A DNA stretch of 64,000 nucleotides from an uncultured Draconibacterium sp. (lineage in GTDB: Bacteria; Bacteroidota; Bacteroidia; Bacteroidales; Prolixibacteraceae), in the NCBI RefSeq assembly GCF_963677575.1, contig NZ_OY782038.1, positions 1,178,001 to 1,242,000 of the forward strand, given 5' to 3'. Numbering within the stretch: the stretch's first letter is position 1; every line of letters begins with the position of its first letter. Made by a program: the position numbers and the translations under genes. The notes beneath the pieces were generated by a model. That model did no database searches. It was not told where the DNA came from and saw only the letters and a program-made list of their open reading frames with translations. This document shows positions 42,966-51,582 of the stretch, in pieces.

Positions 42966-44363
42966 CTATTTAAGGATATTTATCAGCTCTTGTGCGTCAA
43001 GCAACTGCTGCTCCCCCGTTTCCATATTTTTAAGTGTGAACTTTTGGGCAGCCATTTCATTATCGCCGGCCAGAATTACAAAAGGAATTTCCTTGCGGTT
43101 GGCATAAGTCATTTGCTTTTTCATTTTGGCACTTTCCGGGAAAATCTCGGCATTTACACCATTCTTACGAAGCTGTGCCAAAACCGGCAAACAGTAGGCT
43201 TCTTCCTTCTCTCCGAAGTTCACAAATAATGCTTTTGTGGTTTCCAGCGACTCTTCAGGGAAAGCATCCAACTGAACAAGCACATCGTAAATACGCTCTG
43301 CACCAAACGACACACCAACTCCTGACACATCGGGCATACCGAAAATTCCGGTCAAATCGTCGTAACGACCACCACCACAGATACTACCAATTTGTACATC
43401 GTTTGATTTTACCTCGAAAATAGCGCCGGTGTAGTAATTCAGACCTCGCGCTAAAGTCAGGTCAAGTTCAACGGTTGTATTTAACCCGATATTTTCCAAA
43501 TAAGCAAACATGGTGCGCATTTCGGCAATTCCTTTGGCACCTGTTTCGGTTCCGCCAATAACCGTTTCAATCTGCGCCAGTTTTTCAACGGTGTTTCCTT
43601 CCAGTTTCAAAATCGGTTGAAGTTTGTCAACGGCCTCCTGCGAAATTCCTTTGTCAAGCATTTCGGCATTTACCTTTTCCAAACCGATTTTATCCAGCTT
43701 ATCGATGGCAACAGTAATATCTACCATTCTGTCGGCTTCGCCAATGGCTTCGGCAATTCCGGCCAGAATTTTACGGTTATTGATTTTCACCGTTGTATTG
43801 ATTCTCAATCGTTGGAAAACCTCATCGATAATTTGTACCAGCTCCACTTCGTTCAGTAAACTATTACTGCCGATTACGTCAACATCGCACTGGTAAAACT
43901 CGCGGTAACGCCCTTTTTGAGGGCGGTCAGCACGCCAAACGGGCTGAATCTGGTAACGTTTAAACGGAAAAGCGATGTCGTTCTGATGCTGTACTACAAA
44001 TCTTGCAAAAGGAACTGTAAGGTCATACTTCAGCGCTATCTCGGATTTCTGAGGAAGCCAAAAATCATAAATCATATCCAAAATATCCACTGATGAATAT
44101 TCCTTTCCATCAATAGTAATATTCTTTCTTTCAAGCTTGTGTCTTAAGTTTTTATTACTTCTAATTTGATAGAGCAGCTTATCGCCTTCTTCGCCATATT
44201 TCCCCATCAATGTTGAAAGGTTTTCCATTGCCGGTGTTTCAATCGGCTGAAATCCGTACAAACGAAATACATCCTTAATGGTATTGAAAATATAATTTCT
44301 TCTCACCATTTCTGACGGTGAAAAATCGCGGGTGCCTTTTGGAATCGAAGGTTTCTGTGCCAT
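42966..44363 (-). CDS. hisS: Histidyl-tRNA synthetase
   Basis: Class II synthetase that charges tRNA-His. 465 residues. Visible: N-terminal PKGTRDFSPSEMVRR, motif 2 region PFKRYQIQPVWRADRPQKGRYREFYQCDVDV (about 130-160), LARGLNYYTGAIFEV and GGGRYDDLTG, and a C-terminal anticodon-binding domain from about 370. It is read toward hutH with a 232-base gap. Confidence 0.97.
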   Translation of the reverse strand: MAQKPSIPKGTRDFSPSEMVRRNYIFNTIKDVFRLYGFQPIETPAMENLSTLMGKYGEEGDKLLYQIRSNKNLRHKLERKNITIDGKEYSSVDILDMIYDFWLPQKSEIALKYDLTVPFARFVVQHQNDIAFPFKRYQIQPVWRADRPQKGRYREFYQCDVDVIGSNSLLNEVELVQIIDEVFQRLRINTTVKINNRKILAGIAEAIGEADRMVDITVAIDKLDKIGLEKVNAEMLDKGISQEAVDKLQPILKLEGNTVEKLAQIETVIGGTETGAKGIAEMRTMFAYLENIGLNTTVELDLTLARGLNYYTGAIFEVKSNDVQIGSICGGGRYDDLTGIFGMPDVSGVGVSFGAERIYDVLVQLDAFPEESLETTKALFVNFGEKEEAYCLPVLAQLRKNGVNAEIFPESAKMKKQMTYANRKEIPFVILAGDNEMAAQKFTLKNMETGEQQLLDAQELINILK

Positions 44364-44386
44364 CGTTTTAAAATTTTATGAGGCTG

Positions 44387-44414
44387 CAAAAGTAAGAATT
44401 TCTGTGTAAACAAA
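44387..44414 (-). promoter_or_regulatory. hisS promoter
   Basis: Minus strand: TTTG (44414-44411) and TACTTTTG (44394-44387), an exact -7 box, with a 16-base spacer, slightly short. It is 24 bases before the hisS start, giving a very short leader. Confidence 0.4.
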
Positions 44415-44449
44415 CAGAGTTGTGAAAAGGAATGGGCCCCCAATTAATA

Positions 44450-44806
44450 TTATTGCAAAAAACGGATGGTGAAAGGGTATTTGTAAGGCGTTCCGTTACT
44501 TGCCGAAACTGATGCTACAATAACCAAAACCAACCATGCAATACCAAAACCAACCAGCATTAAAATACCTATTCCCACAAAAATCAGAATAATTGAAATA
44601 AAAAAGATGATCGACCAGGTAATCTGGAAATTAAGTACTTCCTTGCCTTGTTCGTTAACAAATTCGTACTCGTCTTTTTTCATTAAATAAATAATGAGCG
44701 GCCCAATAATATTTCCGGCAACAGGTAAAATAAAAGTGGCCAAAGCGGCAATGTGAACTAACATTCCCCACTGGCGCTCGTTCGGATCATCGATTATTCG
44801 GTGCAT
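44450..44806 (-). CDS. DUF4870 membrane protein
   Basis: 118 residues from the ATG at 44806 (MHRIIDDPNERQWGM); a TTG 60 bases upstream is open but lacks homology-like sequence. Three to four hydrophobic segments (LVHIAALATFILPVAGNIIGPLIIYLM, IIFFISIILIFVGIGILMLV, AWLVLVIVASVSA) and the family motif VNEQGKEVLNFQITW. DUF4870 (Tic20-like) function is unknown. Divergent from the fRMsr gene. Confidence 0.82.
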   Translation of the reverse strand: MHRIIDDPNERQWGMLVHIAALATFILPVAGNIIGPLIIYLMKKDEYEFVNEQGKEVLNFQITWSIIFFISIILIFVGIGILMLVGFGIAWLVLVIVASVSASNGTPYKYPFTIRFLQ

Positions 44807-44885
44807 TTTTTCAGTTTTTAGTTCAACTAAACTAATGATTTTTTGTTTATTCGTGCAAGATTTCAACAGGCAGAATTAATTTAAA

Positions 44886-45347
44886 ATGGAAGACAGGAAA
44901 AAAGAAGGCCGATACGGAAGAATATACAAACAGCTGAGCGAACTGGTGGTAAAAAGTAATAACGCACAGGCGCGAATGGCAACTATAATTGCCGTTTTAC
45001 ACCATAAAATGGATTACTTTTTCTGGACGGGTTACTACCTTATTGAAGATGGCGAAATGACCGTTAACTCGTACCAAGGACCGGTTGCCTGTCAGATTCT
45101 GGAAAAAGAAAAAGGTGTTTGCTGGGCGGCTTACAACAAAAAAGAAACGGTTATAGTTGAAGATGTACACGCTTTCCCGGATCATATTGCCTGCGATGCC
45201 CGCTCAAAATCAGAGATAGTGGTTCCACTAAAAAATAAAGCCGGCGAAATCATCGGTGTTTTAGATATCGACAGTTCAGAAAAAGCTTCTTTTACTGAAG
45301 TTGACGCAAATTGGCTGGAGAAAATTCTGGAGTTGATTTATAGTTAG
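44886..45347 (+). CDS. Free methionine-(R)-sulfoxide reductase (GAF domain)
   Basis: 153-residue GAF-fold enzyme of the YebR/fRMsr type, which reduces free Met-(R)-sulfoxide. The three family cysteines are visible: GPVACQIL, KGVCWAAY and DHIACDARSKSEIVVP, together with FFWTGYYL. It acts in the cytoplasm with thioredoxin. The length is full. Monocistronic with a terminator downstream. Confidence 0.9.
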   Translation: MEDRKKEGRYGRIYKQLSELVVKSNNAQARMATIIAVLHHKMDYFFWTGYYLIEDGEMTVNSYQGPVACQILEKEKGVCWAAYNKKETVIVEDVHAFPDHIACDARSKSEIVVPLKNKAGEIIGVLDIDSSEKASFTEVDANWLEKILELIYS

Positions 45348-45367
45348 AAAAATCAAATAACAATTAT

Positions 45368-45395
45368 AAAGGGAATCGAAAGGTTCCCTTTTTTA
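45368..45395 (+). terminator. Terminator after the fRMsr gene
   Basis: Stem AAAGGGAA (45368-45375) with TTCCCTTT (45384-45391) and a following T-run. Confidence 0.8.
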
Positions 45396-45511
45396 ATATC
45401 CACGAACACCCAAAACGAAACATAATTTATCAAATATCAACAGAATATTAAAATTGCATGTCACATTTCCACAAAACACTACTCGTTAACATCTTTTTGA
45501 AATCAGAAATT

Positions 45512-45519
45512 TAATTTTG
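45512..45519 (+). promoter_or_regulatory. -7 box before the aminotransferase gene
   Basis: TAATTTTG is an exact TAnnTTTG, 41 bases upstream of the start codon at 45561. No TTTG at the ideal distance was found upstream. Confidence 0.4.
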
Positions 45520-45560
45520 CTATCATATTGAATTAAATTATTAATTTAAATAGCAGCAAG

Positions 45561-46862
45561 ATGGAAAAAGGACTTAAAAGCAGACATTTTGTAAACCTCA
45601 ACTTAAACGTTAGAGGTTTAAACCAGTCGGCAACATTGCTGATAAACGAAAGAAGCAACGAACTTATCCAAAAAGGAGAAACGGTTTATAAGCTGGGGCT
45701 TGGCCAATCGCCATTTCCTGTTCCTGAAATTGTGCAGGAAGCACTGCGCCAAAATGCTCACCAGAAAGATTACCTGCCGGTAATGGGTTTGTTAAAACTG
45801 CGCGAAACCATTGCTGAATTTAATTACCGTCATCAGGGGCTGGAATGCACGGCGGATGATATTATGATCGGTCCCGGTTCAAAAGAGCTGATTTTCATTT
45901 TACAATTAGTTTATTACGGCGAGTTGATCATTCCAACGCCAAGCTGGGTATCGTACTCGCCGCAGGCCCGAATTGCCGGCCGCCATGTAAACTGGGTTCC
46001 TACATCGGAAGAAAGCGAATGGAAACTGAGCCCTGAAAAACTCGACCTGATCTGTCGTTCCGACCCTGATCGTCCACGCGTGGTTATATTAAACTATCCA
46101 TCGAATCCAACCGGAGCAACATACACTGAAGAATGGCTGATGGAACTTGCCGAAGTTGCCCGAAAATACAATATCATACTTATTTCAGATGAAATATACA
46201 GCTTACTCGATCATAACGGAGAACATGTTTCGATAGCAAGGTATTACCCTGAAGGCACCATTGTTAGCAGTGGTTTAAGTAAATGGGCCGGGGCCGGAGG
46301 TTGGCGTCTCGGCACATTTACTTTTCCCAAAAACCTGAAATGGCTGCAAAAAGCCATGGCTACCGTAGCCAGCGAAACTTTCACCTCCACCAGTGCTCCA
46401 ATACAATATGCAGCTGTAACGGCTTTCGAAGATCATCCTGAAATTGATGAATACCTGTACCACTCGCGCCGTATTTTAAAATCGCTGGGAAATTATTTTG
46501 CCAACCGTTTACGTGAAAAATATGTTACCGTTCCTACCCCAAAAGGAGGTTTTTACCTTTTCCCGAATTTTAGCGTTTATCGCGAAAAACTGGCAGCAAG
46601 AGGTATACTAACATCGTTTGAGTTGTGCGAAGCAGTCCTTCGCGATACCGGCGTTGCTTTCCTTCCGGGAATGGAATTTGGCCGTCAGCCGGAAGAGCTT
46701 ACCGCCCGCATTGCTTATGTTGATTTCGATGGCGAAATGGTTCTGAAAGCAGCGATGAATAAATACAAAGATTTACCATTAACCGGCGAATTTCTGAAAA
46801 AATATTGCAGTAAAATGGTGTATGCAATTACAAAGATGGAAGATTGGCTTGATGCACTTTAA
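45561..46862 (+). CDS. PLP-dependent class I/II aminotransferase
   Basis: 433 residues, fold type I. PLP-binding Lys in VSSGLSKWAGAGGWRLGTF (about 238-256), NYPSNPTGATYT and LISDEIYSLL motifs present. Likely an aspartate/aromatic-type aminotransferase; substrate cannot be assigned by eye. The Gly-rich WAGAGGWRLG replaces the usual FAMTGWRIG, a subgroup trait. Monocistronic between terminators. Confidence 0.85.
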   Translation: MEKGLKSRHFVNLNLNVRGLNQSATLLINERSNELIQKGETVYKLGLGQSPFPVPEIVQEALRQNAHQKDYLPVMGLLKLRETIAEFNYRHQGLECTADDIMIGPGSKELIFILQLVYYGELIIPTPSWVSYSPQARIAGRHVNWVPTSEESEWKLSPEKLDLICRSDPDRPRVVILNYPSNPTGATYTEEWLMELAEVARKYNIILISDEIYSLLDHNGEHVSIARYYPEGTIVSSGLSKWAGAGGWRLGTFTFPKNLKWLQKAMATVASETFTSTSAPIQYAAVTAFEDHPEIDEYLYHSRRILKSLGNYFANRLREKYVTVPTPKGGFYLFPNFSVYREKLAARGILTSFELCEAVLRDTGVAFLPGMEFGRQPEELTARIAYVDFDGEMVLKAAMNKYKDLPLTGEFLKKYCSKMVYAITKMEDWLDAL

Positions 46863-46887
46863 TAAATACACTACCTAAAATTGATGA

Positions 46888-46916
46888 AATGCACCGAAAA
46901 ATCGGTGCATTTTTGT
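46888..46916 (+). terminator. Terminator after the aminotransferase gene
   Basis: Perfect 11-bp stem AAATGCACCGA (46888-46898) with TCGGTGCATTT (46902-46912) and T-run. Confidence 0.85.
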
Positions 46917-46988
46917 TACTCATGCAGCGTATAGATTATTTGCCACCAACACCAAATACTAAAGCATATTTCCTACTTTTGCCCCCGA

Positions 46989-47720
46989 ATGAAAAGCAAA
47001 CGACTAAATAAGGCCATTTCTGAAACCGGCTTTTGTTCGCGGCGCGAGGCCGACCGACTGATTGAAAGCGGGATGGTAAAAGTAAATGGCGAAGTGGTTG
47101 GACTTGGCGTTCAGGTTACACCAGACGACCGTATTGAAGTTGATGGACAGATCATTTCCAAAGAAGTTCCGAATATTTATCTTGCTTTTCATAAACCGGT
47201 TGGAATTACCTGCACCACCGACGTCAGCAAAAAAGACAACATTATAGATTTTATCAATTTCCCTGAACGAATTTTTCCAATCGGACGCCTGGACAAACCC
47301 AGTGAAGGTTTGATATTTATGACCAACGACGGCGACATTGTAAACAAAATCCTTCGTGCCGGAAATAATCATGAAAAAGAATACATTGTTAACGTAAATC
47401 GTAAAATCACCCAGGCTTTTATCCGACAAATGGGCAACGGAGTTCCGATACTGGATACCGTAACAAAAAAATGCCACGTTGAACGAATCAACGATTTCAC
47501 CTTTAAAATCATCCTTACACAAGGTTTGAACCGCCAGATCAGACGAATGTGTACGCACCTTGGTTACGAAGTTACCCGGTTAAAACGTGTGAGAATAATG
47601 AACATCGAACTCGGCAATTTAAAACGCGGCGAATACCGCCATTTTACGCCCGACGAGTTAAATGAAATTAACCGTTTGGTTGCCAATTCCATCAAAACCG
47701 AAGAAGCGTCTGAAGATTGA
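46989..47720 (+). CDS. rluF: 23S rRNA pseudouridine synthase RluF
   Basis: 243 residues. N-terminal S4 RNA-binding domain (about 1-60, LNKAISETGFCSRREADRLIESGMV), then an RsuA-type catalytic domain with the active-site Asp in IGRLDKPSEGLIFMTNDG (about 100-117), and GLNRQIRRMCTHLGYEVTRLKRVRI. The GDIVNKILRAGNNHEKEYIV segment is typical of RluF, which modifies U2604 of 23S rRNA. Confidence 0.93.
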   Translation: MKSKRLNKAISETGFCSRREADRLIESGMVKVNGEVVGLGVQVTPDDRIEVDGQIISKEVPNIYLAFHKPVGITCTTDVSKKDNIIDFINFPERIFPIGRLDKPSEGLIFMTNDGDIVNKILRAGNNHEKEYIVNVNRKITQAFIRQMGNGVPILDTVTKKCHVERINDFTFKIILTQGLNRQIRRMCTHLGYEVTRLKRVRIMNIELGNLKRGEYRHFTPDELNEINRLVANSIKTEEASED

Positions 47721-47788
47721 TTGTCATTGGTCATTAGTCATTTGAAAGCATAGTAATTTGGTAAGAGAAAGAGAATCTGGATACTGGT

Positions 47789-47829
47789 TTCTGGATTCTG
47801 GATTCTGGATTCTGGATTCTGGATTCTGA
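47789..47829. repeat. Heptanucleotide tandem repeat (TTCTGGA)n
   Basis: About six direct copies of TTCTGGA in the spacer between rluF and the phosphoesterase gene, flanked by more degenerate CTGG/CTGA words up to about 47872. A simple-sequence repeat prone to slippage; it is outside any gene and upstream of the start at 47975. Confidence 0.8.
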
Positions 47830-47974
47830 ACTAAAACTGATTACTGAGACTGGGCACTGAGACTGGTTACTGATTATTTTTAAGTTTTTTTGTGATCTGT
47901 TTGCGTTTTCAATCACAACCTTTTTAATAATAAAACTGTTTATTTGCAACGACTTAAAAGATTGATGGAATAAT

Positions 47975-49240
47975 ATGAGAGCGAGTGCAATGTTATTAAT
48001 TCCCCTATTCATTTTTATGCTGCTGGTGGATATTTACACCTATCGTGGCATAAAACCGTTGCTCGCAAAACTCAAAAATAAATTCATAAAACAATCCTTA
48101 AGCATCGTGTTTTGGGCAATTTCAGTTCTTGTGTTTGGAGGATTTTGCCTTTTTATGTTCGGAATAGAACATGTAAAACAGTCCGACGCATACATTTATG
48201 CCGGCTACCTGGTAGCAGCGTTCGTACTGTTCTATTTTCCGAAGTTTGTATTTATTGTATTTGTGTTATTAAGAGATATTCAGTTGATCTTTCAAAAGAT
48301 TTTCGATTGGATAAAGGGAAAAAGAAAAAAAGATTTATCACCAAATAATTCGGGGAGAAAAATGGAGAGAGGAGAGTTTTTATATCAGATGGGACTGGTT
48401 TTGGCAGCTATACCATTTGCATCAATTCTTTATGGAGTTACAAAAGGTAAATTTAATTACCGGGTAATGCGCGAAAGTTTGCATTTCAACAACTTGCCAA
48501 AATCGTTTAAAGGACTTAAAATCGTACAGATATCGGACATGCACCTGGGTAGCTTTAACAAGAAGTTTGACCAGGTCGCAAAAGCAGTGGAATTAATTAA
48601 CGAACAAGAACCGGACATTCTTCTGTTTACCGGCGACCTTGTTAATAATTTTGCTGAAGAAACAGAAGGGTGGGCACCGGTTTTATCGCAACTAAAAGCG
48701 AAGATCGGGAAATATTCGGTGCTGGGAAATCATGATTATGGTGATTATTCGGAATGGGAATCGGCGGCTGCCAAAGAAAAAAACCTGGCTGCCATTAAAA
48801 AGTTTCATCAGAAAATCGGTTTCCACTTATTGCTGAACGAAACAGAAACCTTAAGCATTAACGGCGAAGAAATTGCGTTGGTTGGTGTCGAGAACTGGGG
48901 CAAACCACCATTTCCGCAACATGGCGATTTAAAACAGGCGTTAAAAAATACCGATCAGCCATTTAAAATTTTAATGAGCCACGATCCTTCGCACTGGGAT
49001 GCAGAAGTGCTAAAATCCACCAATATCGACCTCACATTTGCAGGGCACACCCACGGTATGCAGTTTGGTATTGAACGTGCAGGAATTAAGTGGAGTCCGG
49101 TACAATATAAATACCCGCGATGGGGAGGTTTGTATCGCGAAAAAGAACAATTTTTGTATGTAAATCGCGGGTTTGGATACATTGGTTTTCCGGGTAGAAT
49201 TGGTATGCCACCTGAAATTACAGTGGTAGAATTAACTTAA
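47975..49240 (+). CDS. Membrane-anchored metallophosphoesterase (YkuE-like)
   Basis: 421 residues. Three to four N-terminal hydrophobic segments (about 5-115) and a further one near 145-165, then a calcineurin-like phosphoesterase domain with all metal motifs: DMHLG, GDLVNN, GNHDYGDY, SHDPSHWD and GHTHGMQ. It would cleave phosphoesters at the membrane surface, perhaps lipid-linked substrates. The start codon lies near the heptamer repeat. Confidence 0.9.
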   Translation: MRASAMLLIPLFIFMLLVDIYTYRGIKPLLAKLKNKFIKQSLSIVFWAISVLVFGGFCLFMFGIEHVKQSDAYIYAGYLVAAFVLFYFPKFVFIVFVLLRDIQLIFQKIFDWIKGKRKKDLSPNNSGRKMERGEFLYQMGLVLAAIPFASILYGVTKGKFNYRVMRESLHFNNLPKSFKGLKIVQISDMHLGSFNKKFDQVAKAVELINEQEPDILLFTGDLVNNFAEETEGWAPVLSQLKAKIGKYSVLGNHDYGDYSEWESAAAKEKNLAAIKKFHQKIGFHLLLNETETLSINGEEIALVGVENWGKPPFPQHGDLKQALKNTDQPFKILMSHDPSHWDAEVLKSTNIDLTFAGHTHGMQFGIERAGIKWSPVQYKYPRWGGLYREKEQFLYVNRGFGYIGFPGRIGMPPEITVVELT

Positions 49241-49332
49241 AAAGAAATCTTTTTCCATTCAAACACAATGCCACTTCTTGTCGCACAAATGTCTGTAATT
49301 TATTGTACATTGCCGTGTAATCTAAATCGACA

Positions 49333-49908
49333 ATGAAGTTAAGTCCGCGCATACAATTTCTCATAAAAAATGGTTTAAAAGGCTTAGTTTGGCTGCTCAT
49401 TCTTCTGGGCGCCTACTTACTTTTTAAGGAATTTGTAATATCACGTGCTCCCGACGAATGGATGGACAAAATATACGCAAACCCCATGTTGGTTTATTTG
49501 GTGTATTGTCTTTCGGAGTTTTTCTTCGGTATTATTCCGCCCGAACTTTTTATGATTTGGGCCATAAACAAAGATACTATTGCTCATTATTTTCTGAACC
49601 TTGCGTTCTTTGCTGCGGTTTCTTATTTCATGGGCTACCTCACATTTCTTATTGGCCGGTTTTTCTATAACCGCGACGGTTTTAAACGTTTTAGAAATAC
49701 CCTGCTAAAAGAACAGTGGCCGTTGCTAAAAAAATATGGTTTATTTCTGATTATTGTAGCGGCGCTTACTCCACTTCCGTGGGCTGCCATCAGTTTGCTG
49801 GTTGGTTCGGCCGGATACCCGTCAAAACGCTACCTAAAATATGCACTGTTTCGTTTTTTGCGTTTTGCTGTTTACGGATACATCATCTTTCAAACGCACA
49901 TAATTTAG
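49333..49908 (+). CDS. VTT/DedA-like membrane protein
   Basis: 191 residues with about five hydrophobic helices. The FFFGIIPPELFMIWAI segment and a late ALTPLPWAAISLLVGSAGYPSKRY segment resemble the re-entrant loops of VTT (SNARE-associated/DedA) proteins, which move lipids across the membrane. Family assignment is moderate; substrate unknown. Confidence 0.65.
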   Translation: MKLSPRIQFLIKNGLKGLVWLLILLGAYLLFKEFVISRAPDEWMDKIYANPMLVYLVYCLSEFFFGIIPPELFMIWAINKDTIAHYFLNLAFFAAVSYFMGYLTFLIGRFFYNRDGFKRFRNTLLKEQWPLLKKYGLFLIIVAALTPLPWAAISLLVGSAGYPSKRYLKYALFRFLRFAVYGYIIFQTHII

Positions 49909-49984
49909 ATTTCCGCCAAACATACATTCTGCTCTTTTGTTAGTATTGTAAAGTCGGCGTTTTCCGATTATAGACACAAAAAGA

Positions 49985-50578
49985 ATGAGAATATTAGCAG
50001 TTATATTGACACTATTAATTTATTCAAACATTTCTATGAGTAAAGAATTGCAGAAAGCAACACTCGGTGGCGGGTGTTTTTGGTGCACCGAAGCCGTTTA
50101 CCTGGAGCTGAAAGGAGTTGTGGATGTAAAACCGGGGTACAGCGGAGGCCATGTAAAAAATCCAACCTACAAGCAGGTTTGCGAAGGAACAACCGGTCAC
50201 GCCGAAGTGGTGCAGATCACTTTCGATGCGGAAGTGGTAAGCTTTTCGGAGATTCTGGAAGTGTTTTTTATGACACACGACCCGACAACATTAAACAGGC
50301 AGGGTAACGATGTTGGACCACAATACCGCTCCGTGATTTTCTATCATAACGAAGAGCAAAAAGAGGTTCCCAAGCGCGTTATTGATCTTTTTGGTAAAGA
50401 AGAGGTTTACAGTAAACCAATCGTTACGGAAGTTACTGAATTCGAGAAATTCTACATTGCCGAAGATTATCACATCAACTATTTTGCACGCAATAAAACG
50501 CAAGGTTATTGCCAATTTGTAGTGGCTCCAAAAGTGGAGAAATTCAGGAAGATTTTTAAAGATCAGTTGAAAAAATAA
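49985..50578 (+). CDS. msrA: Peptide-methionine (S)-S-oxide reductase, probably exported
   Basis: 197 residues. Catalytic Cys in GGGCFWCTEAVYLELKGV (about 28-45), GYSGG, and TTGHAEVVQ are diagnostic. A hydrophobic N-terminus (ILAVILTLLIYSNISMS) reads as a signal peptide, so this MsrA may repair oxidised proteins in the periplasm. No msrB is adjacent. The YCII gene follows 25 bases later. Confidence 0.92.
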   Translation: MRILAVILTLLIYSNISMSKELQKATLGGGCFWCTEAVYLELKGVVDVKPGYSGGHVKNPTYKQVCEGTTGHAEVVQITFDAEVVSFSEILEVFFMTHDPTTLNRQGNDVGPQYRSVIFYHNEEQKEVPKRVIDLFGKEEVYSKPIVTEVTEFEKFYIAEDYHINYFARNKTQGYCQFVVAPKVEKFRKIFKDQLKK

Positions 50579-50603
50579 ACAACGTTTAATAAAATTGTCA
50601 CTT

Positions 50604-51101
50604 ATGAAAAAGATTGTTTCTGCTCCCGACGCGTCGTCCAGGATTTGGCTGTGGCCGATTTTTAATTCGCGCAGCATAGCTGCTCGCAATTTTCACCTTA
50701 TAATTTTTGTTTTTTGCCTTTGCACTTTTGCCTTTACGCCTGCTGTTTCGGCGCAAGATCAACGCGAATTTTCGTATACTGAAGGCGACACCACTTACAC
50801 CATGAAACGGTATGTTTTTATGTTGCTTGAGAGTGGAGAAACAAAAAGTAAAGACTCAACAGAAGCGGCCTATTACCAGGAAATGCACATGGCCCACCTA
50901 AATAAGTTGGCACAAAGTGGTAAGCTTATAGTAGCCGGTCCGTTTGAAGATGGTGGCGATCATCGGGGACTATTAATCTTCGATGTGGAAACCGTTGACG
51001 AAGCATTAAAACTGGAAGGCGAAGATCCGACAGTAAAAACAAACCGGCTAAAAATGAATGCCTTTTACTGGTGGGGCGCCAAAGGCACTGTGATAAAATG
51101 A
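50604..51101 (+). CDS. Exported YCII-domain protein
   Basis: About 165 residues from ATG 50604. The mature part (from about residue 55) is a YCII-like ferredoxin-fold domain with YVFMLLESGETKSKDSTEAAYYQEMHMAHLNKLAQSGKL in outline, including H in MHMAHL, and AGPFEDGGDHRGLLIFD. The signal peptide core (IIFVFCLCTFAFTPAVSA) is preceded by about 30 extra residues (SAPDASSRIWLWPIFNSRS region), much longer than usual, as if a short DNA segment was inserted in frame at the beginning. Confidence 0.75.
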   Translation: MKKIVSAPDASSRIWLWPIFNSRSIAARNFHLIIFVFCLCTFAFTPAVSAQDQREFSYTEGDTTYTMKRYVFMLLESGETKSKDSTEAAYYQEMHMAHLNKLAQSGKLIVAGPFEDGGDHRGLLIFDVETVDEALKLEGEDPTVKTNRLKMNAFYWWGAKGTVIK

Positions 51102-51172
51102 TTATATTTTTTCGCAAAACCATATCTCTTTAGGAGCAATAAAACTTTTCAGAAAAAATCCTCCTCGCAGCT

Positions 51173-51463
51173 TTGCGCAAGGCCATCCTGCCTAAAAATT
51201 GGCAGCTACAGGGTTGCAAGAGCTTATCCGACACAAAAAGTTACCAGCCGTAGAATTGCAGGGGTTAATATTTTATAAAAGTTTCCCTCCTGCAGATTTG
51301 CAGGTGCATTTCCGACGGCTCAGATTAGCTCTCGCTGATTTGCAGGAGCATTTCCAACGCGTAAGATTGGCTCCCGCAAATTTGCAGCTAACAATCCTAC
51401 ACAAAAAGTTGGTAGCCGAAGATTTGCGAGAGCTTATATTTCAGCTAATTACGCAAAATTCAG
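51173..51463. repeat. 42-bp tandem repeat array
   Basis: The core word TTGC(A/G) starts at 51214, 51256, 51298, 51340, 51382 and 51424, exactly 42 bp apart, with a seventh degenerate unit at 51173 (41 bp). Units are degenerate but share TTGCAGGxGCATTTCC-like and AAAAAGTT-like blocks. On the plus strand the frame remains open through six units, giving a 14-residue repeat (LQELIRHKKLPAVE, LQEHFQRVRLAPAN and so on). The array lies between convergent genes. Confidence 0.8.
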
Positions 51464-51582
51464 TCTTTCACAAACACATCAAGGTCTTAAAGACGCTTGA
51501 AGGTTTAACTCTAAACAAAAGCCGCAAGTTATATGTAACGCTCCAAAATAAACAAATTAATTTTAGGCATTTTCTGAAATAA
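51199..51582 (+). CDS. Possible repeat protein encoded by the 42-bp array
   Basis: Open frame of 127 codons beginning at TTG 51199 and overlapping the end of the histidine-kinase gene by 20 bases. Its first 90 residues are six 14-residue units with L-Q-x-hydrophobic start, amphipathic and basic. There is no good start codon or promoter, and the first unit is out of frame by one base, so it may be a decayed gene or not coding. I do not recognise a family. Confidence 0.2.
   Translation: MAATGLQELIRHKKLPAVELQGLIFYKSFPPADLQVHFRRLRLALADLQEHFQRVRLAPANLQLTILHKKLVAEDLRELIFQLITQNSVFHKHIKVLKTLEGLTLNKSRKLYVTLQNKQINFRHFLK

Noticed and set aside
47004..47558. 184-codon minus-strand frame over rluF
   Set aside because: Reverse shadow of rluF; no start context or family resemblance.
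47789..47829. Phase-variable promoter repeat
   Set aside because: The heptamers lie about 145 bases before the phosphoesterase start and outside any promoter-like pair, so switching is not supported.
51173..51463. CRISPR array
   Set aside because: Units are contiguous and degenerate with no alternating conserved repeats and unique spacers, and no cas genes are present.
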